DNA of 64,000 bases from Streptomyces subrutilus (GCF_008704535.1 NZ_CP023701.1:1736001-1800000); one strand, 5' to 3'; shown: positions 17,907-27,616, counted from the first letter of the stretch. The notes: a model not told the origin generated them from the letters alone. Program-made: numbers and translations.

Positions 17907-19007
17907 GTGAAGCACACCGCGAAGGACGCGGACGGGGCCGCCGGCACCGCCGGGCAGGAGCCTTCGGCACCGTTAGGCGTGGCCGTGGTCGGCGCCGGGT
18001 ACTGGGGTCCCAATCTGGTCCGCAACTTCCAGTCCAGTCCGGAGTTCCGGCTCCACTGGCTCTGCGACCTGAACGTGGACCGGGCCCGCCAGGTGCTCGG
18101 CGGCTACTCCACGGTGCAGGCGACCGCGGACTACGCGGCGGTCCTGGCCGACCCGGCCGTCGAGGCGGTCGCCGTGGCCACCCCGGCCGGCACCCACCTG
18201 GACGTCGCACTGGCCGCCCTGCGCGCCGGGAAGCACGTCCTGGTGGAGAAGCCGCTGGCCGCCACGTACGAGGACGGTCTGGCCCTGGTGACCGAGGCCG
18301 AGGAGCGCGGCCTCACCCTCATGTGCGACCACACGTACTGCTACACCCCGGCGGTCGCCCGCATCCGGGAGATGGTGCGCGCCGGCGAACTCGGCGACAT
18401 CCAGTTCGTCGACTCGGTGCGGATCAACCTGGGGCTGGTGCAGAAGGACGTCGACGTCCTGTGGGACCTGGCCCCCCACGACCTGTCGGTCCTCGACTTC
18501 ATCCTCCCGGACCACGTCCGGCCGGTGGCGGTCGCCGCGCACGGCGCGGACCCGATCGGGGCCGGGCAGTCCTGCGTGGCCTACCTGACGCTGCAGCTGA
18601 ACACCGGGGCCATCGCGCACGTGCACGTCAACTGGCTGTCCCCGACGAAGGTGCGGACCACCATGGTCGGCGGCTCCAAGCGGACCCTGGTGTGGGACGA
18701 CCTCAACCCCACCCAGCGCGTGGCGGTGTTCGACCGCGGGGTGGACCTGACCGCGCCGCAGGAGATCGGGGTGGACGAGCGCCGCGACATGCTCGTCTCC
18801 TACCGCACCGGTGACATGGTCGCGCCCGCCCTCGGCGAGAAGGAGGCGCTGCGCAGCATGGTCGAGGAGTTCGCCGCGGCGATCAGGACGGGCCGCCCGG
18901 CGCTGACCGACGGCCGGGCCGGCCTCCAGGTGCTGGACATCCTCGAAGCGGCCTCCCGGAGCCTGGAGTTCCGCGGCGCGGTCGTCGGACTGCGCACCGG
19001 GCGCTGA
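17907..19007 (+). CDS. Gfo/Idh/MocA-family sugar-nucleotide oxidoreductase
   Basis: The product is 366 residues. GTG 17907 follows GGAAGGGG by about 8 bases; longer in-frame extensions lack ribosome sites. The NAD-binding motif VAVVGAGYWGPNLVRNF is at residues about 20-36. The family motif VLVEKPLA carries the conserved Lys of the EKP triad, and WDLAPHDLSVLDFIL carries the catalytic His region. Homologues in surface-polysaccharide loci oxidise C3 of UDP- or dTDP-linked amino sugars to prepare for amination (WlbA/WbpB-type chemistry). It is first in a plus-strand operon with an SDR, two DegT aminotransferases and an acyltransferase, fitting oxidation-amination-acetylation of a sugar nucleotide. 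The exact substrate is inference. Confidence 0.88.
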   Translation: MKHTAKDADGAAGTAGQEPSAPLGVAVVGAGYWGPNLVRNFQSSPEFRLHWLCDLNVDRARQVLGGYSTVQATADYAAVLADPAVEAVAVATPAGTHLDVALAALRAGKHVLVEKPLAATYEDGLALVTEAEERGLTLMCDHTYCYTPAVARIREMVRAGELGDIQFVDSVRINLGLVQKDVDVLWDLAPHDLSVLDFILPDHVRPVAVAAHGADPIGAGQSCVAYLTLQLNTGAIAHVHVNWLSPTKVRTTMVGGSKRTLVWDDLNPTQRVAVFDRGVDLTAPQEIGVDERRDMLVSYRTGDMVAPALGEKEALRSMVEEFAAAIRTGRPALTDGRAGLQVLDILEAASRSLEFRGAVVGLRTGR

Positions 19008-19134
19008 CCGTCCGCACCGCCCGGACACGGGCGCCGCAGGGGCGGCCGCACCGGCCGCCACCGGGACCGCCGCCGCGTGCGGCAGGGCCGGGCACCGCAC
19101 GGAACACCACGACCGACTCAGTAGGGGCAGGGCG

Positions 19135-20160
19135 TTGAGCAGCGTACGAGGCAAGAGGATTCTGGTCACCGGCGGAGCGGGCACGATCGGCTCGCACCTG
19201 GTGGACCTGCTGGTGGACAACGGGGCACGCGAGATCGTGGTGCTCGACAACTTCGTCCGGGGCCGGACGGCGAACCTGGCCCGGGCCCTGCCCAGCGGCG
19301 TGGTGGACGTCGTCGAGGGCGACATCCGCGACGTGGCGGCGGTGCGCAAGGCGACGGAGGGCGCCGACCTGGTCTTCCACCTGGCGGCGATCCGGATCAC
19401 CCAGTGCGCGGAGGAGCCGCGGCTGGCCAACGAGGTCATGGTCGACGGCACGTTCAACGTGCTGGAGGCGGCGGCCGCGGCCGGGGTGGGCAAGGTGATC
19501 GCCTCGTCCTCGGCCTCGGTCTACGGGCTGGCGGAGGCCTTCCCGACCACCGAGCGCCACCACCCGTACAACAACGACACGTTCTACGGCGCGGCGAAGG
19601 CCTTCAACGAGGGCGTGCTGCGCAGCTTCCACTCCATGTACGGGCTGGACTACGTGGCGCTGCGCTACTTCAACGTGTACGGGCCCCGGATGGACATCCA
19701 CGGGCTGTACACCGAGGTGCTCATCCGCTGGATGGAGCGGATCGCGGCGGGCGAACCGCCGCTGATCCTCGGCGACGGCACGCAGACGATGGACTTCGTC
19801 CACGTCCGGGACATCGCGCGCGCCAACCTGCTGGCGGCCGAGTCGGAGCGGACCGACGAGGTGTTCAACGTGGCGAGCGGCACCGAGACCAGCCTGCTGG
19901 GCCTGGCCCTCGGCCTGCTGGAGGCGATGGGCGCCGACGGGCTGGTCCCGGAGCACGGCCCGGCCCGCGCCGTGAACGGGGTGACCCGGCGCCTCGCGGA
20001 CACCTCGCGGGCCGCGGAGGGGCTCGGCTTCACCGCGGAGATCGGCCTGCGCGACGGGCTGCGGGACCTGGTGGACTGGTGGCGGGCCGAGCGCGCGGCC
20101 GACACCGCCGCGGACACCGCAGCCGGCGCCCCCGTCCCCGCGGGGGAGGCCGGCCGATGA
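19135..20160 (+). CDS. NAD-dependent epimerase/dehydratase (extended SDR) of sugar nucleotides
   Basis: The product is 341 residues with a TTG start at 19135, preceded by AGGGGCAGGG. Signatures are VTGGAGTIGSHLVDLL (Rossmann glycine motif at about 11-20), SSSASVYG (catalytic Ser/Thr region) and FYGAAK (the Tyr-x3-Lys active site). An extended SDR substrate lobe follows (NVYGPRMDIHGLYTEV). Such enzymes act as UDP-glucose/GlcNAc 4-epimerases or 4,6-dehydratases; this sequence resembles UDP-glucuronate/GlcNAc epimerases more than dTDP dehydratases. It ends in a 4-bp overlap with the next aminotransferase gene. A gap of 127 bases separates it from the first gene, possibly with its own weak promoter. 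Confidence 0.87.
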   Translation: MSSVRGKRILVTGGAGTIGSHLVDLLVDNGAREIVVLDNFVRGRTANLARALPSGVVDVVEGDIRDVAAVRKATEGADLVFHLAAIRITQCAEEPRLANEVMVDGTFNVLEAAAAAGVGKVIASSSASVYGLAEAFPTTERHHPYNNDTFYGAAKAFNEGVLRSFHSMYGLDYVALRYFNVYGPRMDIHGLYTEVLIRWMERIAAGEPPLILGDGTQTMDFVHVRDIARANLLAAESERTDEVFNVASGTETSLLGLALGLLEAMGADGLVPEHGPARAVNGVTRRLADTSRAAEGLGFTAEIGLRDGLRDLVDWWRAERAADTAADTAAGAPVPAGEAGR

Positions 20161-21314
20161 GCGCCCCGGACCCGGCGGCCGCGGACCGCATCCCGGTGAT
20201 GGTGCCGTGGCTGGGCGAGGCGGAGGCGCGGGCCGCCGCCGACGCGGTGCTGTCCGGCTGGGTCGCGCAGGGACCGCGCGTCGCCGCCTTCGAGCGGGCC
20301 TTCGCGGAGCGGGTCGGCGCCGAGCACGGCATCGCGGTCAGCTCGTGCACCACGGCCCTGCACCTGGCGCTGATCGCGCTGGACCTCGGTCCGGGCGACG
20401 AGGTCGTCGTGCCCTCCCTGTCGTTCATCGCCACGGCCAACGCGGTGCGCTACGTCGGCGCCCGGCCGGTCTTCGCGGACGTCGAGGAGGCCACCGGCAA
20501 CCTGACCCCCGACACCGTGGACGCCGTCCGCACGCCCCGGACGAAGGCGGTGATCGCCGTCCACCAGGGCGGGGTGCCCGCGGACGTGCACGCGCTGCGG
20601 GCGGCCTGCGCCGACTGGGACGTCGCGCTCGTCGAGGACGCCGCCTGCGGCATCGGGGCCACGGTGGGCGGCAAGTCCGTGGGCCGGGGCGCGCTGCTGG
20701 CCGCCTGGTCCTTCCACCCGCGCAAGGTGATCACCACCGGCGAGGGCGGAATGCTCACCACGGACGACGCTCGGTGGGCGGAGCGGCTGCGGCGGCTGCG
20801 CGAGCACGGCATGAACGTGTCCGCCGCGCAGCGGCACGCGAGCTGCACACCGATCGTCGAGAGCTACCTGGAGGTCGGCTACAACTACCGGATGACCGAC
20901 ATCCAGGCCGCGGTCGGCCTGGTGCAGCTGGACCGGCTGGACGCCATCGTGGCCCGGCGGCGGCAGCTCGCCGCCCGGTACGCGGAGCTGCTGCGCACGG
21001 TGCCGGGCCTCTCACCGGTCCGGGACCCCGCCCACGGGCAGGGCAACTTCCAGTCGTACTGGGTGCTGCTGGCCGAGGACTTCCCGGTCGGTCGGGACGC
21101 GCTGCTCGCGCTGCTCGCCGAGGCCGGGATCTCGGCCCGGCGCGGCATCATGGCCTCGCACCTGGAGCCCGCGTACGCCGGGCACGGCGCGGCCGCGCTG
21201 CCGGTGACCGAGCGGATCAGCCGCGACTCGCTGATCCTGCCGCTCTTCCACACGATGACGGACGGGCAGCAGGACCGGGTGGTGGCGGCGCTGCGCGGGG
21301 CGGCCGGCGGATGA
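20157..21314 (+). CDS. DegT/DnrJ/EryC1/StrS-family sugar aminotransferase (first)
   Basis: The product is 385 residues. PLP attachment is at Lys190 in SFHPRKVITTGEGG. SSCTTALHLALIALDLGPGDEVVVPSLSF holds the phosphate-binding and ring-stacking residues, and VEDAACGIGA holds the Asp that contacts the pyridine nitrogen. YNYRMTDIQAAVGLVQL is typical of enzymes converting a 4-keto (or 3-keto) nucleotide sugar to an amino sugar with glutamate as donor. ATG 20157 overlaps the previous stop, and its own stop overlaps the NeuD-like gene, so the three are co-translated. The HPRK form of the lysine motif is the variety seen in 4-aminotransferases of PglE/PseC type. The product is inferred, not read. Confidence 0.9.
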   Translation: MSAPDPAAADRIPVMVPWLGEAEARAAADAVLSGWVAQGPRVAAFERAFAERVGAEHGIAVSSCTTALHLALIALDLGPGDEVVVPSLSFIATANAVRYVGARPVFADVEEATGNLTPDTVDAVRTPRTKAVIAVHQGGVPADVHALRAACADWDVALVEDAACGIGATVGGKSVGRGALLAAWSFHPRKVITTGEGGMLTTDDARWAERLRRLREHGMNVSAAQRHASCTPIVESYLEVGYNYRMTDIQAAVGLVQLDRLDAIVARRRQLAARYAELLRTVPGLSPVRDPAHGQGNFQSYWVLLAEDFPVGRDALLALLAEAGISARRGIMASHLEPAYAGHGAAALPVTERISRDSLILPLFHTMTDGQQDRVVAALRGAAGG

Positions 21315-22075
21315 GCGGCCCGGGGGCCGAGGACCTGCTGATCGTCGGCGCGGGCGGCTTCGCCCGGGAGACCGCGCAGGCCGTGCGGGACGCGGCCGCC
21401 GTGGACCTGGCCGACGGGCGCGCCCCGCGGTGGCGGCTGGCCGGGCACCTCGACGACGACCCGGCCCTGCACGGCCGGGAGGTCGACGGGGTGCCGGTGC
21501 TGGGCGGCTGCGGCCTGGTGCGCGAGCGGCCGCGGGCCCGGGTGGTGGTGTGCGTGGGCAGTCCGCGCGACTACGCCGTACGGGCCCGCCTGGTGCGGCG
21601 GCTGGACCTGCCGGAGCAGCGGTACGCGACGGTGGTGCACCCCGCGGCGGCGGTGTCGGGGTCCTCGGTCCTCGGGGCGGGTTCGGTGCTGCTGGCGCAC
21701 TGCGTGCTGACGGCGGCCGTGCGGGTCGGCGCCCACGTGGCGGTGATGCCGCAGGCGGTGCTGACCCACGACGACGTGGTGGAGGACTTCGCCACGCTCG
21801 CCTCCGGCGTCCGGCTGGGCGGCGGGGTGCGGGTGGAGCGGGGGGCGTACGTGGGCGCGGGCGCGCTGGTCCGCGAGCACACGACGGTCGGCGCCTGGTC
21901 GCTGACCGGGATGGGGAGCACGGTCCTGGGGGACGTGCCGGCCGGCGAGGTGTGGGCGGGGAGCCCGGCCCGCCGGCTGCGCGAGGCGGACGGTCCGGCG
22001 CTGGACGCGCTGCGGGCCGATGGCGAGAAGTCCGGCCGGGGGCCGGAGACACGGATGGGGAGCACAGTCAGATGA
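21311..22075 (+). CDS. NeuD/PglD-family sugar O/N-acyltransferase
   Basis: The product is 254 residues. The N-terminal Rossmann-like nucleotide-sugar-binding part carries LLIVGAGGFARETAQAV. It is followed by left-handed beta-helix hexapeptide repeats from about residue 105 (VSGSSVLGAGSVLL, VGAHVAVMPQAVLTHDD), with the catalytic His in the TVVHPAAAV or LTHDD region. The C-terminal cap reads AGEVWAGSPARRLRE. PglD and NeuD use acetyl-CoA to acetylate an amino group on the sugar made by the partner aminotransferase; the directly overlapping DegT gene is the natural partner. ATGA overlaps occur on both sides. The final about 25 residues are probably a flexible tail. Confidence 0.88.
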   Translation: MSGPGAEDLLIVGAGGFARETAQAVRDAAAVDLADGRAPRWRLAGHLDDDPALHGREVDGVPVLGGCGLVRERPRARVVVCVGSPRDYAVRARLVRRLDLPEQRYATVVHPAAAVSGSSVLGAGSVLLAHCVLTAAVRVGAHVAVMPQAVLTHDDVVEDFATLASGVRLGGGVRVERGAYVGAGALVREHTTVGAWSLTGMGSTVLGDVPAGEVWAGSPARRLREADGPALDALRADGEKSGRGPETRMGSTVR

Positions 22076-23187
22076 ACCAGATACCGCTCGTGGACCTGAA
22101 GGCGGCGCACGCCGAGGTGGCCGACGCCCTGGGCGCCGGATTCGACCGGGTGCTGGCGAACACCGCCTTCATCGGCGGCGAGGAGGTCGCGGCGTTCGAG
22201 CGCGAGTACGCCGCGTTCGCAGGGGTCGCGCACTGCGTGGGCGTGGCCAACGGCACGGACGCCCTCGAACTGGCCCTGCGGGTGAGCGGGGTGGGCGTGG
22301 GCGACGAGGTGGTGCTGCCCGCCAACACCTTCATCGCCACCGCGGGCGCCGTCGCCCGGATCGGCGCCCGGCCGGTCCTGGTCGACTGCCTGCCCGACAC
22401 CCTGCTGATGGACCCGCGGGCCGCGCTGGAGGCGGTCGGCCCGGCCACCCGCGCGGTGGTCCCGGTCCACCTGTACGGGCAGTGCGCCGACACCGCCGCG
22501 CTGGCGGCCGGGCTGCCGGCGCACGTCCGGGTGGTCGAGGACGCCGCGCAGAGCCAGGGCGCGACCCGCGACGGCCGCTCCCCCGGCTCCGGCGGCATCG
22601 CGTCGACCAGCTTCTATCCGGGCAAGAACCTGGGCGCGTACGGGGACGCGGGCGCGGTGGTGACCGACGACGCGCGGGCCGCCGACCTGGTGCGGGCGCT
22701 CGCCAACCACGGCGGCACCGCGAAGTACCGCCACGACGTGGCCGGGTTCAACAGCCGGCTGGACGGTCTGCAGGCCGTGGTGCTGCGCGCGAAGCTCGCC
22801 CTGCTGGCGGCCGGGAACGAGGCCCGCCGGGCCGCCGCCGCCCGGTACGACGCGCTGCTGGGCGGCCTGGCGGCCGCCGGGCGCGTCACCCTGCCGGTCA
22901 CGGACGGGGGCAACGCGCACGTGTGGCACCTGTACGTGGTGCGGGTGGCCGGGGCGGACCGCGACGCCGTCGTCGGCAAGCTCAACGCGGAGGGCATCGG
23001 CGCGGGCGTGCACTATCCCGCCCCGGTGCACCTGACCCCCGCCTTCGCCCACCTCGGGCACGCCCGCGGCGACTTCCGGCACGCCGAGGAGGCCGCCGAC
23101 CGGATGCTCTCCCTCCCGCTCTTCCCGCAGATCACCGCCGCCCAGCAGCAGCGGGTCGTGGACGCGCTCACCGACGCCCTGCGCTGA
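22072..23187 (+). CDS. DegT-family sugar aminotransferase (second, WbpE/WlbC-like)
   Basis: The product is 371 residues with PLP lysine Lys185 in SFYPGKNLGAYGDAG. Other landmarks are VANGTDALELAL, FIATAGAVARIGARPVLVD, VVPVHLYGQCAD and VVEDAAQSQGA. The NLGAYGD and HLYGQCAD strings make it closer to 3-aminotransferases (WbpE, WlbC, FdtB, QdtB type) than to the first DegT protein in the operon, so the two probably act on different carbons or sugars. It starts in a 4-bp overlap with the NeuD-like gene. A gap of 32 bases with an A-rich run follows before the secreted protein gene. Donor is presumably glutamate. Confidence 0.9.
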   Translation: MNQIPLVDLKAAHAEVADALGAGFDRVLANTAFIGGEEVAAFEREYAAFAGVAHCVGVANGTDALELALRVSGVGVGDEVVLPANTFIATAGAVARIGARPVLVDCLPDTLLMDPRAALEAVGPATRAVVPVHLYGQCADTAALAAGLPAHVRVVEDAAQSQGATRDGRSPGSGGIASTSFYPGKNLGAYGDAGAVVTDDARAADLVRALANHGGTAKYRHDVAGFNSRLDGLQAVVLRAKLALLAAGNEARRAAAARYDALLGGLAAAGRVTLPVTDGGNAHVWHLYVVRVAGADRDAVVGKLNAEGIGAGVHYPAPVHLTPAFAHLGHARGDFRHAEEAADRMLSLPLFPQITAAQQQRVVDALTDALR

Positions 23188-23219
23188 CGCCCCGGGCCGA
23201 CGCCAAAAAAGAGGTCCAG

Positions 23220-26200
23220 ATGAACAAACGGACAAGGTTGCTCCGGTACGGTCTGTTCACCGTGGTCGCCGTACTGATGGCCACGGTCCTGCCGCCGGCC
23301 TCGGTGGCCGGCGCTGCGGCCGACCCGTGCGGTCCCGGCTCGAACCCGATCGTGTGCGAGAACTCCAAACCGGGCACGCCGATGTCCGACTGGTTCGCAC
23401 CCAGTGCGTACGGCGACATCAAGGGCTTCAGTGCCCAGATGAGCGTGCAGGCCGGCGACACGGTGCAGTTCAAGGTCCAGTCGCCGACCCCCTACCGGGT
23501 GTCGGTCTACCGGCTGGGCCACTACGCGGGCGACGGCGCCCGCATGCTGTCGACCCCCGCCCAGGCGGCCCAGACGTACCCGGCGAACGTCGCGTCGGGC
23601 GGCAGTCCGCGCAGCTGCACCACCAAGCCGGCCACCGGCCTGGTCGACTGCGGCAACTGGCCGGTCACGGCCACGTGGAGCGTGCCCTCCGACGCCGTGT
23701 CCGGCCTGTACATCGCCAACTTCGACCAGGCGGACGGCAACGGGGTGATGCCCTACCCGTTCGTCGTCCGCAACGACTCCAGCCGCTCCGACATAATCGT
23801 CCAGACGAGCGACCAGACCTGGCAGGCGTACAACAACTACGGCGGCCAGGACCTCTACGACGGCGGCGGGCCCGCGCCGGACGGCCGCGCGTACGAGGTG
23901 AGCTACAACCGGCCGATGGACATCGGCGGGGAGAACGGGATCTACGGGTCCGAGTACCAGATGATCGCCTGGCTGGAGCGCAACGGCTACGACGTCAGCT
24001 ACATGTCCGGCATCGACATGTCGACACGCGGCGCCCAACTGCTGGGCAACCACAAGGTGTTCATGTCCTCGGGCCACGACGAGTACTGGACCCAGGACCA
24101 GTTCACCAACGCGCTGGGCGCACGCCGCGCCGGGATGCACCAGACGTACTTCAGCGGCAACGAGGTCTTCTGGAAGACCCGGCTCGCCCCGAGCATCGAC
24201 GGCGCCAACACCGCCAACCGGACCCTGGTCTGCTACAAGGAGACCAAGCTGTCCTTCCCGCAGCCCAACGGCGTGCCCGACCCGAGCGGCATCTGGACGG
24301 GCACGTTCATGGACCCGGCGAGCGCCACGAACGGGCGTCCGTTCCAGCCGCAGAACCAGCTGACCGGCTCGCTGTTCACGGTGAACGGCTACCGCAGCGA
24401 CGCGATCACCGTGCCGGGCGCCTACGCCAAGATGCGCCTGTGGCGCGGTACCACGGTGGCGAACCTGACCCCCTCCCAGACCGCGACCTTCCCGGTGGGC
24501 ACGCTCGGCTACGAATGGGACGCCGACGTGGAGGACGCCGGGCGGCCGCCGGGCCAGATCCGGATGTCGTCCACCACGGTCGACATCGACGACGGCAAGC
24601 TGCGGCTCGACTACGGCAACACGTACGGCAACGGCACCGCCACGCACAGCCTGGTCGCCTTCCGGGACCAGACCTCGCGCGCGCTGGTCTTCGGCGCCGG
24701 CACGGTGCAGTGGTCCTGGGGGCTGACCAACATGCCCACCAACAACCCGGACGACACCGTGGTCACCGCGGACAAGCGGATGCAGCAGGCCACGGTCAAC
24801 GTCTTCGCGGACATGGGCGTGCAGCCCAGGACCCTCCAGTCCGACCTGGTCACGGCCGCCGCCTCCACCGACACCGTCGGCCCCGCCGTCACGGTGACGA
24901 GCCCGGCGGCGGGCGCCACCGTACCGGCGCTGCGTCCGGTGACCGTCACCGGCACCACGGCGGACACCGGCGGCGGGGTCGTCGCCCGCGTGGAGGTCTC
25001 CACCGACGGCGGGACCACCTGGAAGGCGACCACGGGCATCGGCTCGTGGAGCTACAAGTGGACCCCCACCGCCCCCGGCGCGGTGCAGATCAAGGTGCGC
25101 GCGGTGGACGACAGCGTCAACACGGGCGCCACCACCACCGTGCCGCTGACCGTCGGACCCCAGCAGTGCCCCTGCACCGTGTGGCCGGCCGCCGCCGTGC
25201 CGGGCACGGTCAACGCCGGTGACGGCAGCTCCGTCGAGCTCGGCGTCAAGATCCGTTCCTCGGCGCAGGGCTCCATCACCGGCGTCCGGTTCTACAAGTC
25301 GCCGGCCAACACCGGGACGCACACCGGCAGCCTGTGGAGCAGCAGCGGCCAGCGGCTGGCCACCGGTACTTTCACCAACGAGACGGCGTCCGGCTGGCAG
25401 CAGCTGAACTTCTCCTCGCCTGTCCCGGTCAAGGCCAACACCACCTACATCGCCTCCTACTTCGCACCCAACGGGGGCTACTCCCACGACACCACCTTCG
25501 CCTCGGCCGACGCCGGGCTGGCCCCGCTCACCGCGCTGCGCAGCGGCACCGACGGCGGCAACGGCGTCTACCGCTACGGCAGCGCCGGCGGCTTCCCGTC
25601 CACGGCCTCCTCGGGCAGCAACTACTGGGTGGACGCGGTCCTGGACACCTCGACCGCGAGCACCACGCCCCCCTCGGTGACCGCGACCACCCCGCAGTCG
25701 GCCGCGACCGGCACCTCGATCACCTCGACGGTGAAGGCCACCTTCAGCGAGGGCATCGACGCGGACACCCTGGTGTTCACGCTCAAGGACTCGGCCGGGG
25801 CCGCCGTCCCGGGTTCGAAGGTCCTCGGCGCCTCGAACAGCGCCACCTTCACCCCGGCCGGCGAGCTCGCCCTGAACGCGACCTACACGGCCTCGGTGCA
25901 GGCCGCCGACCTGTGGGGCAACACCATGGCGGCGCCCGTGACGTGGACCTTCACCACCAGCACCAGTCCCCCGGCCGTCACCTGCCCCTGCACCCTGTGG
26001 GGGGCGGGCACCGAGCCGAGCACCGCCAACGTGGGCGACGACACCAACTCCGTGGAGCTGGGCACGCGCTTCCAGTCGGCGGTGGGCGGCTACGTCACCG
26101 GCGTCACCTTCTACAAGGGCCCGGGCAACACCGGGGTGCACACCGGCAGCCTCTGGTCGGCCACCGGCACCCTGCTGGCCACCGGCACCTTCGGCAGCGA

Positions 26201-26525
26201 GACGCTCTCGGGCTGGCAGCAGCTCCACTTCGCCACCCCGGTGGCGGTCACCGCGGGCACCACGTACGTGGCCTCCTACCACGCGCCGAACGGCCGGTAC
26301 TCGGTCGACGGCGGCTACTTCGGCGCCGCGCACCGCTCCTACCCGCTGGTCGCCCCGGCCGACGGCAGCGGAGGCGCGAACGGCCTCTACGCGTACGGGT
26401 CGGCGAGCGCGTTCCCGACGAACACCTTCGGCTCGGTGAACTACTGGGTCGGCCCGGTCTTCACGACCTCGCTGCCGGCCTCCAAGCAGTCGGACGACGC
26501 GGCGACGGAGGTGACCGGCCGGTGA
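23220..26525 (+). CDS. Large secreted protein: N,N-dimethylformamidase-like domain, Ig-like domains and two DUF4082 domains
   Basis: The product is 1101 residues. ATG 23220 has GAGG 6 bases upstream. A Sec signal peptide (basic MNKRTRLLRYG, hydrophobic core, cleavage near AGAAADP) is clear. Residues about 40-540 resemble the large-subunit C-terminal domain of N,N-dimethylformamidase (SDQTWQAYNNYGGQDLY, GHDEYWTQDQF, GNEVFWKTRL). A predicted Ig-like domain lies at about 560-640. Two DUF4082 beta domains, at about 645-810 and 920-1080, are near copies of each other (each begins CPCT-x-W and contains FYK-x3-NTG-x-HTGSLWS). A SbsA/Big_5 Ig-like domain (about 820-915) separates them. The product is extracellular, probably a carbohydrate- or wall-associated enzyme. 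It is co-translated (GTGA) with a glycosyltransferase in the polysaccharide cluster. Confidence 0.87.
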   Translation: MNKRTRLLRYGLFTVVAVLMATVLPPASVAGAAADPCGPGSNPIVCENSKPGTPMSDWFAPSAYGDIKGFSAQMSVQAGDTVQFKVQSPTPYRVSVYRLGHYAGDGARMLSTPAQAAQTYPANVASGGSPRSCTTKPATGLVDCGNWPVTATWSVPSDAVSGLYIANFDQADGNGVMPYPFVVRNDSSRSDIIVQTSDQTWQAYNNYGGQDLYDGGGPAPDGRAYEVSYNRPMDIGGENGIYGSEYQMIAWLERNGYDVSYMSGIDMSTRGAQLLGNHKVFMSSGHDEYWTQDQFTNALGARRAGMHQTYFSGNEVFWKTRLAPSIDGANTANRTLVCYKETKLSFPQPNGVPDPSGIWTGTFMDPASATNGRPFQPQNQLTGSLFTVNGYRSDAITVPGAYAKMRLWRGTTVANLTPSQTATFPVGTLGYEWDADVEDAGRPPGQIRMSSTTVDIDDGKLRLDYGNTYGNGTATHSLVAFRDQTSRALVFGAGTVQWSWGLTNMPTNNPDDTVVTADKRMQQATVNVFADMGVQPRTLQSDLVTAAASTDTVGPAVTVTSPAAGATVPALRPVTVTGTTADTGGGVVARVEVSTDGGTTWKATTGIGSWSYKWTPTAPGAVQIKVRAVDDSVNTGATTTVPLTVGPQQCPCTVWPAAAVPGTVNAGDGSSVELGVKIRSSAQGSITGVRFYKSPANTGTHTGSLWSSSGQRLATGTFTNETASGWQQLNFSSPVPVKANTTYIASYFAPNGGYSHDTTFASADAGLAPLTALRSGTDGGNGVYRYGSAGGFPSTASSGSNYWVDAVLDTSTASTTPPSVTATTPQSAATGTSITSTVKATFSEGIDADTLVFTLKDSAGAAVPGSKVLGASNSATFTPAGELALNATYTASVQAADLWGNTMAAPVTWTFTTSTSPPAVTCPCTLWGAGTEPSTANVGDDTNSVELGTRFQSAVGGYVTGVTFYKGPGNTGVHTGSLWSATGTLLATGTFGSETLSGWQQLHFATPVAVTAGTTYVASYHAPNGRYSVDGGYFGAAHRSYPLVAPADGSGGANGLYAYGSASAFPTNTFGSVNYWVGPVFTTSLPASKQSDDAATEVTGR

Positions 26526-27568
26526 GCACCGTCAGCGTGGTGATCCCCTGCTACAAGTACGGCCACTTCCTGGCCGACTGCGTCCGCAGCGTCCTCGACG
26601 AGCAGCCGGGCGTCGACGTCCGGGTCCTGATCATCGACGACGCCTCGCCCGACGACTCCGCGGACGTCGCGCGCGCCCTGGCCGCCGGCGACCCGCGCAT
26701 CGAGGTGCGGGTCCACGAGCGCAACCGGGGCCACATCGCCACCTACAACGAGGGCCTGCTGGAGTGGGCCGACGGGGACTACGTCGCCCTCCTCTCGGCG
26801 GACGACCGGCTGGTCCCCGGGGCCCTGGCCCGCTCCGCCGCCGTGCTCGACGCCCACCCGGAGGCCGGTTTCTGCTACGGCCGGCCGCTGCGCTTCCGGC
26901 ACGGCGGCCCGCTGCCCGCGGCCCGCACCCGGGCCACCGGGTCCGTGGTCTACCCCGGGCAGTGGTGGCTGGAGCGGCGCTTCCGCGAGGGCACCGGGTG
27001 CATCACCTCGCCGGAGGTGGTGGTGCGCACCGCCCTCCAGCGCAAGGTGGGGGGCTACGATCCGCAGCTGCCGCACGCGGGTGACATCGAGATGTGGATG
27101 CGGCTCGCGGCCCACGCCGACGTCGGCTATGTCCGGGGGGCCGACCAGGCCTTCTACCGGGTCCACGGGAACAACATGTCCACCACGGACTTCGGCGGGC
27201 AACTGGACGACCTGCGCCAGCGGCTGGTCGCCTTCGACTCGGTGCTCGACAAATGCGGGGACCTGCTCCCGCAGGCCGACGCGCTGTCGCTGGCGGCGCG
27301 CACCCGGCTCGCCCGGTACGCGCTGCGGCGCGCCTACCGGGCGTACGACCGGGGGCGCACGGACGTGGTGCCCGTGGACGAGCTCGTCGGGTTCGCCGCG
27401 CAGTGCCTGCCGGGCTACGCCGAGCTCGGCGAGTACCGGGCGCTGCTCCGGCGCCGGCGCGTCGGCGCGCGCGCCATGCCGTACCTCCAGCCGCTGGTGC
27501 TCTCGGCGGTCGCCGACCGCGGGCGCGAGTGGCTGTGGTGGAAGTCCTGGGAACGCCGAGGGATCTGA
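26522..27568 (+). CDS. Family 2 glycosyltransferase
   Basis: The product is 348 residues from GTG 26522, overlapping the stop of the secreted protein by 4 bp. The GT-A fold shows in STVSVVIPCYKYGHFL, VLIIDDASPDDSADVA, NRGHIATYNEGLLE, the DXD-like ALLSADDRLVPGA and the acceptor-side HAGDIEMWMRLA segment. No membrane helix is seen, so it is likely a peripheral cytoplasmic enzyme adding one sugar to the lipid-linked repeat. The C-terminal 100 residues are helical and basic. A perfect 9-bp hairpin lies after the stop. Confidence 0.88.
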   Translation: MSTVSVVIPCYKYGHFLADCVRSVLDEQPGVDVRVLIIDDASPDDSADVARALAAGDPRIEVRVHERNRGHIATYNEGLLEWADGDYVALLSADDRLVPGALARSAAVLDAHPEAGFCYGRPLRFRHGGPLPAARTRATGSVVYPGQWWLERRFREGTGCITSPEVVVRTALQRKVGGYDPQLPHAGDIEMWMRLAAHADVGYVRGADQAFYRVHGNNMSTTDFGGQLDDLRQRLVAFDSVLDKCGDLLPQADALSLAARTRLARYALRRAYRAYDRGRTDVVPVDELVGFAAQCLPGYAELGEYRALLRRRRVGARAMPYLQPLVLSAVADRGREWLWWKSWERRGI

Positions 27569-27616
27569 TGAACGACCCGCACCACCGTCCTGTCCGTTCG
27601 GCCCGGCCGGCCCGGA

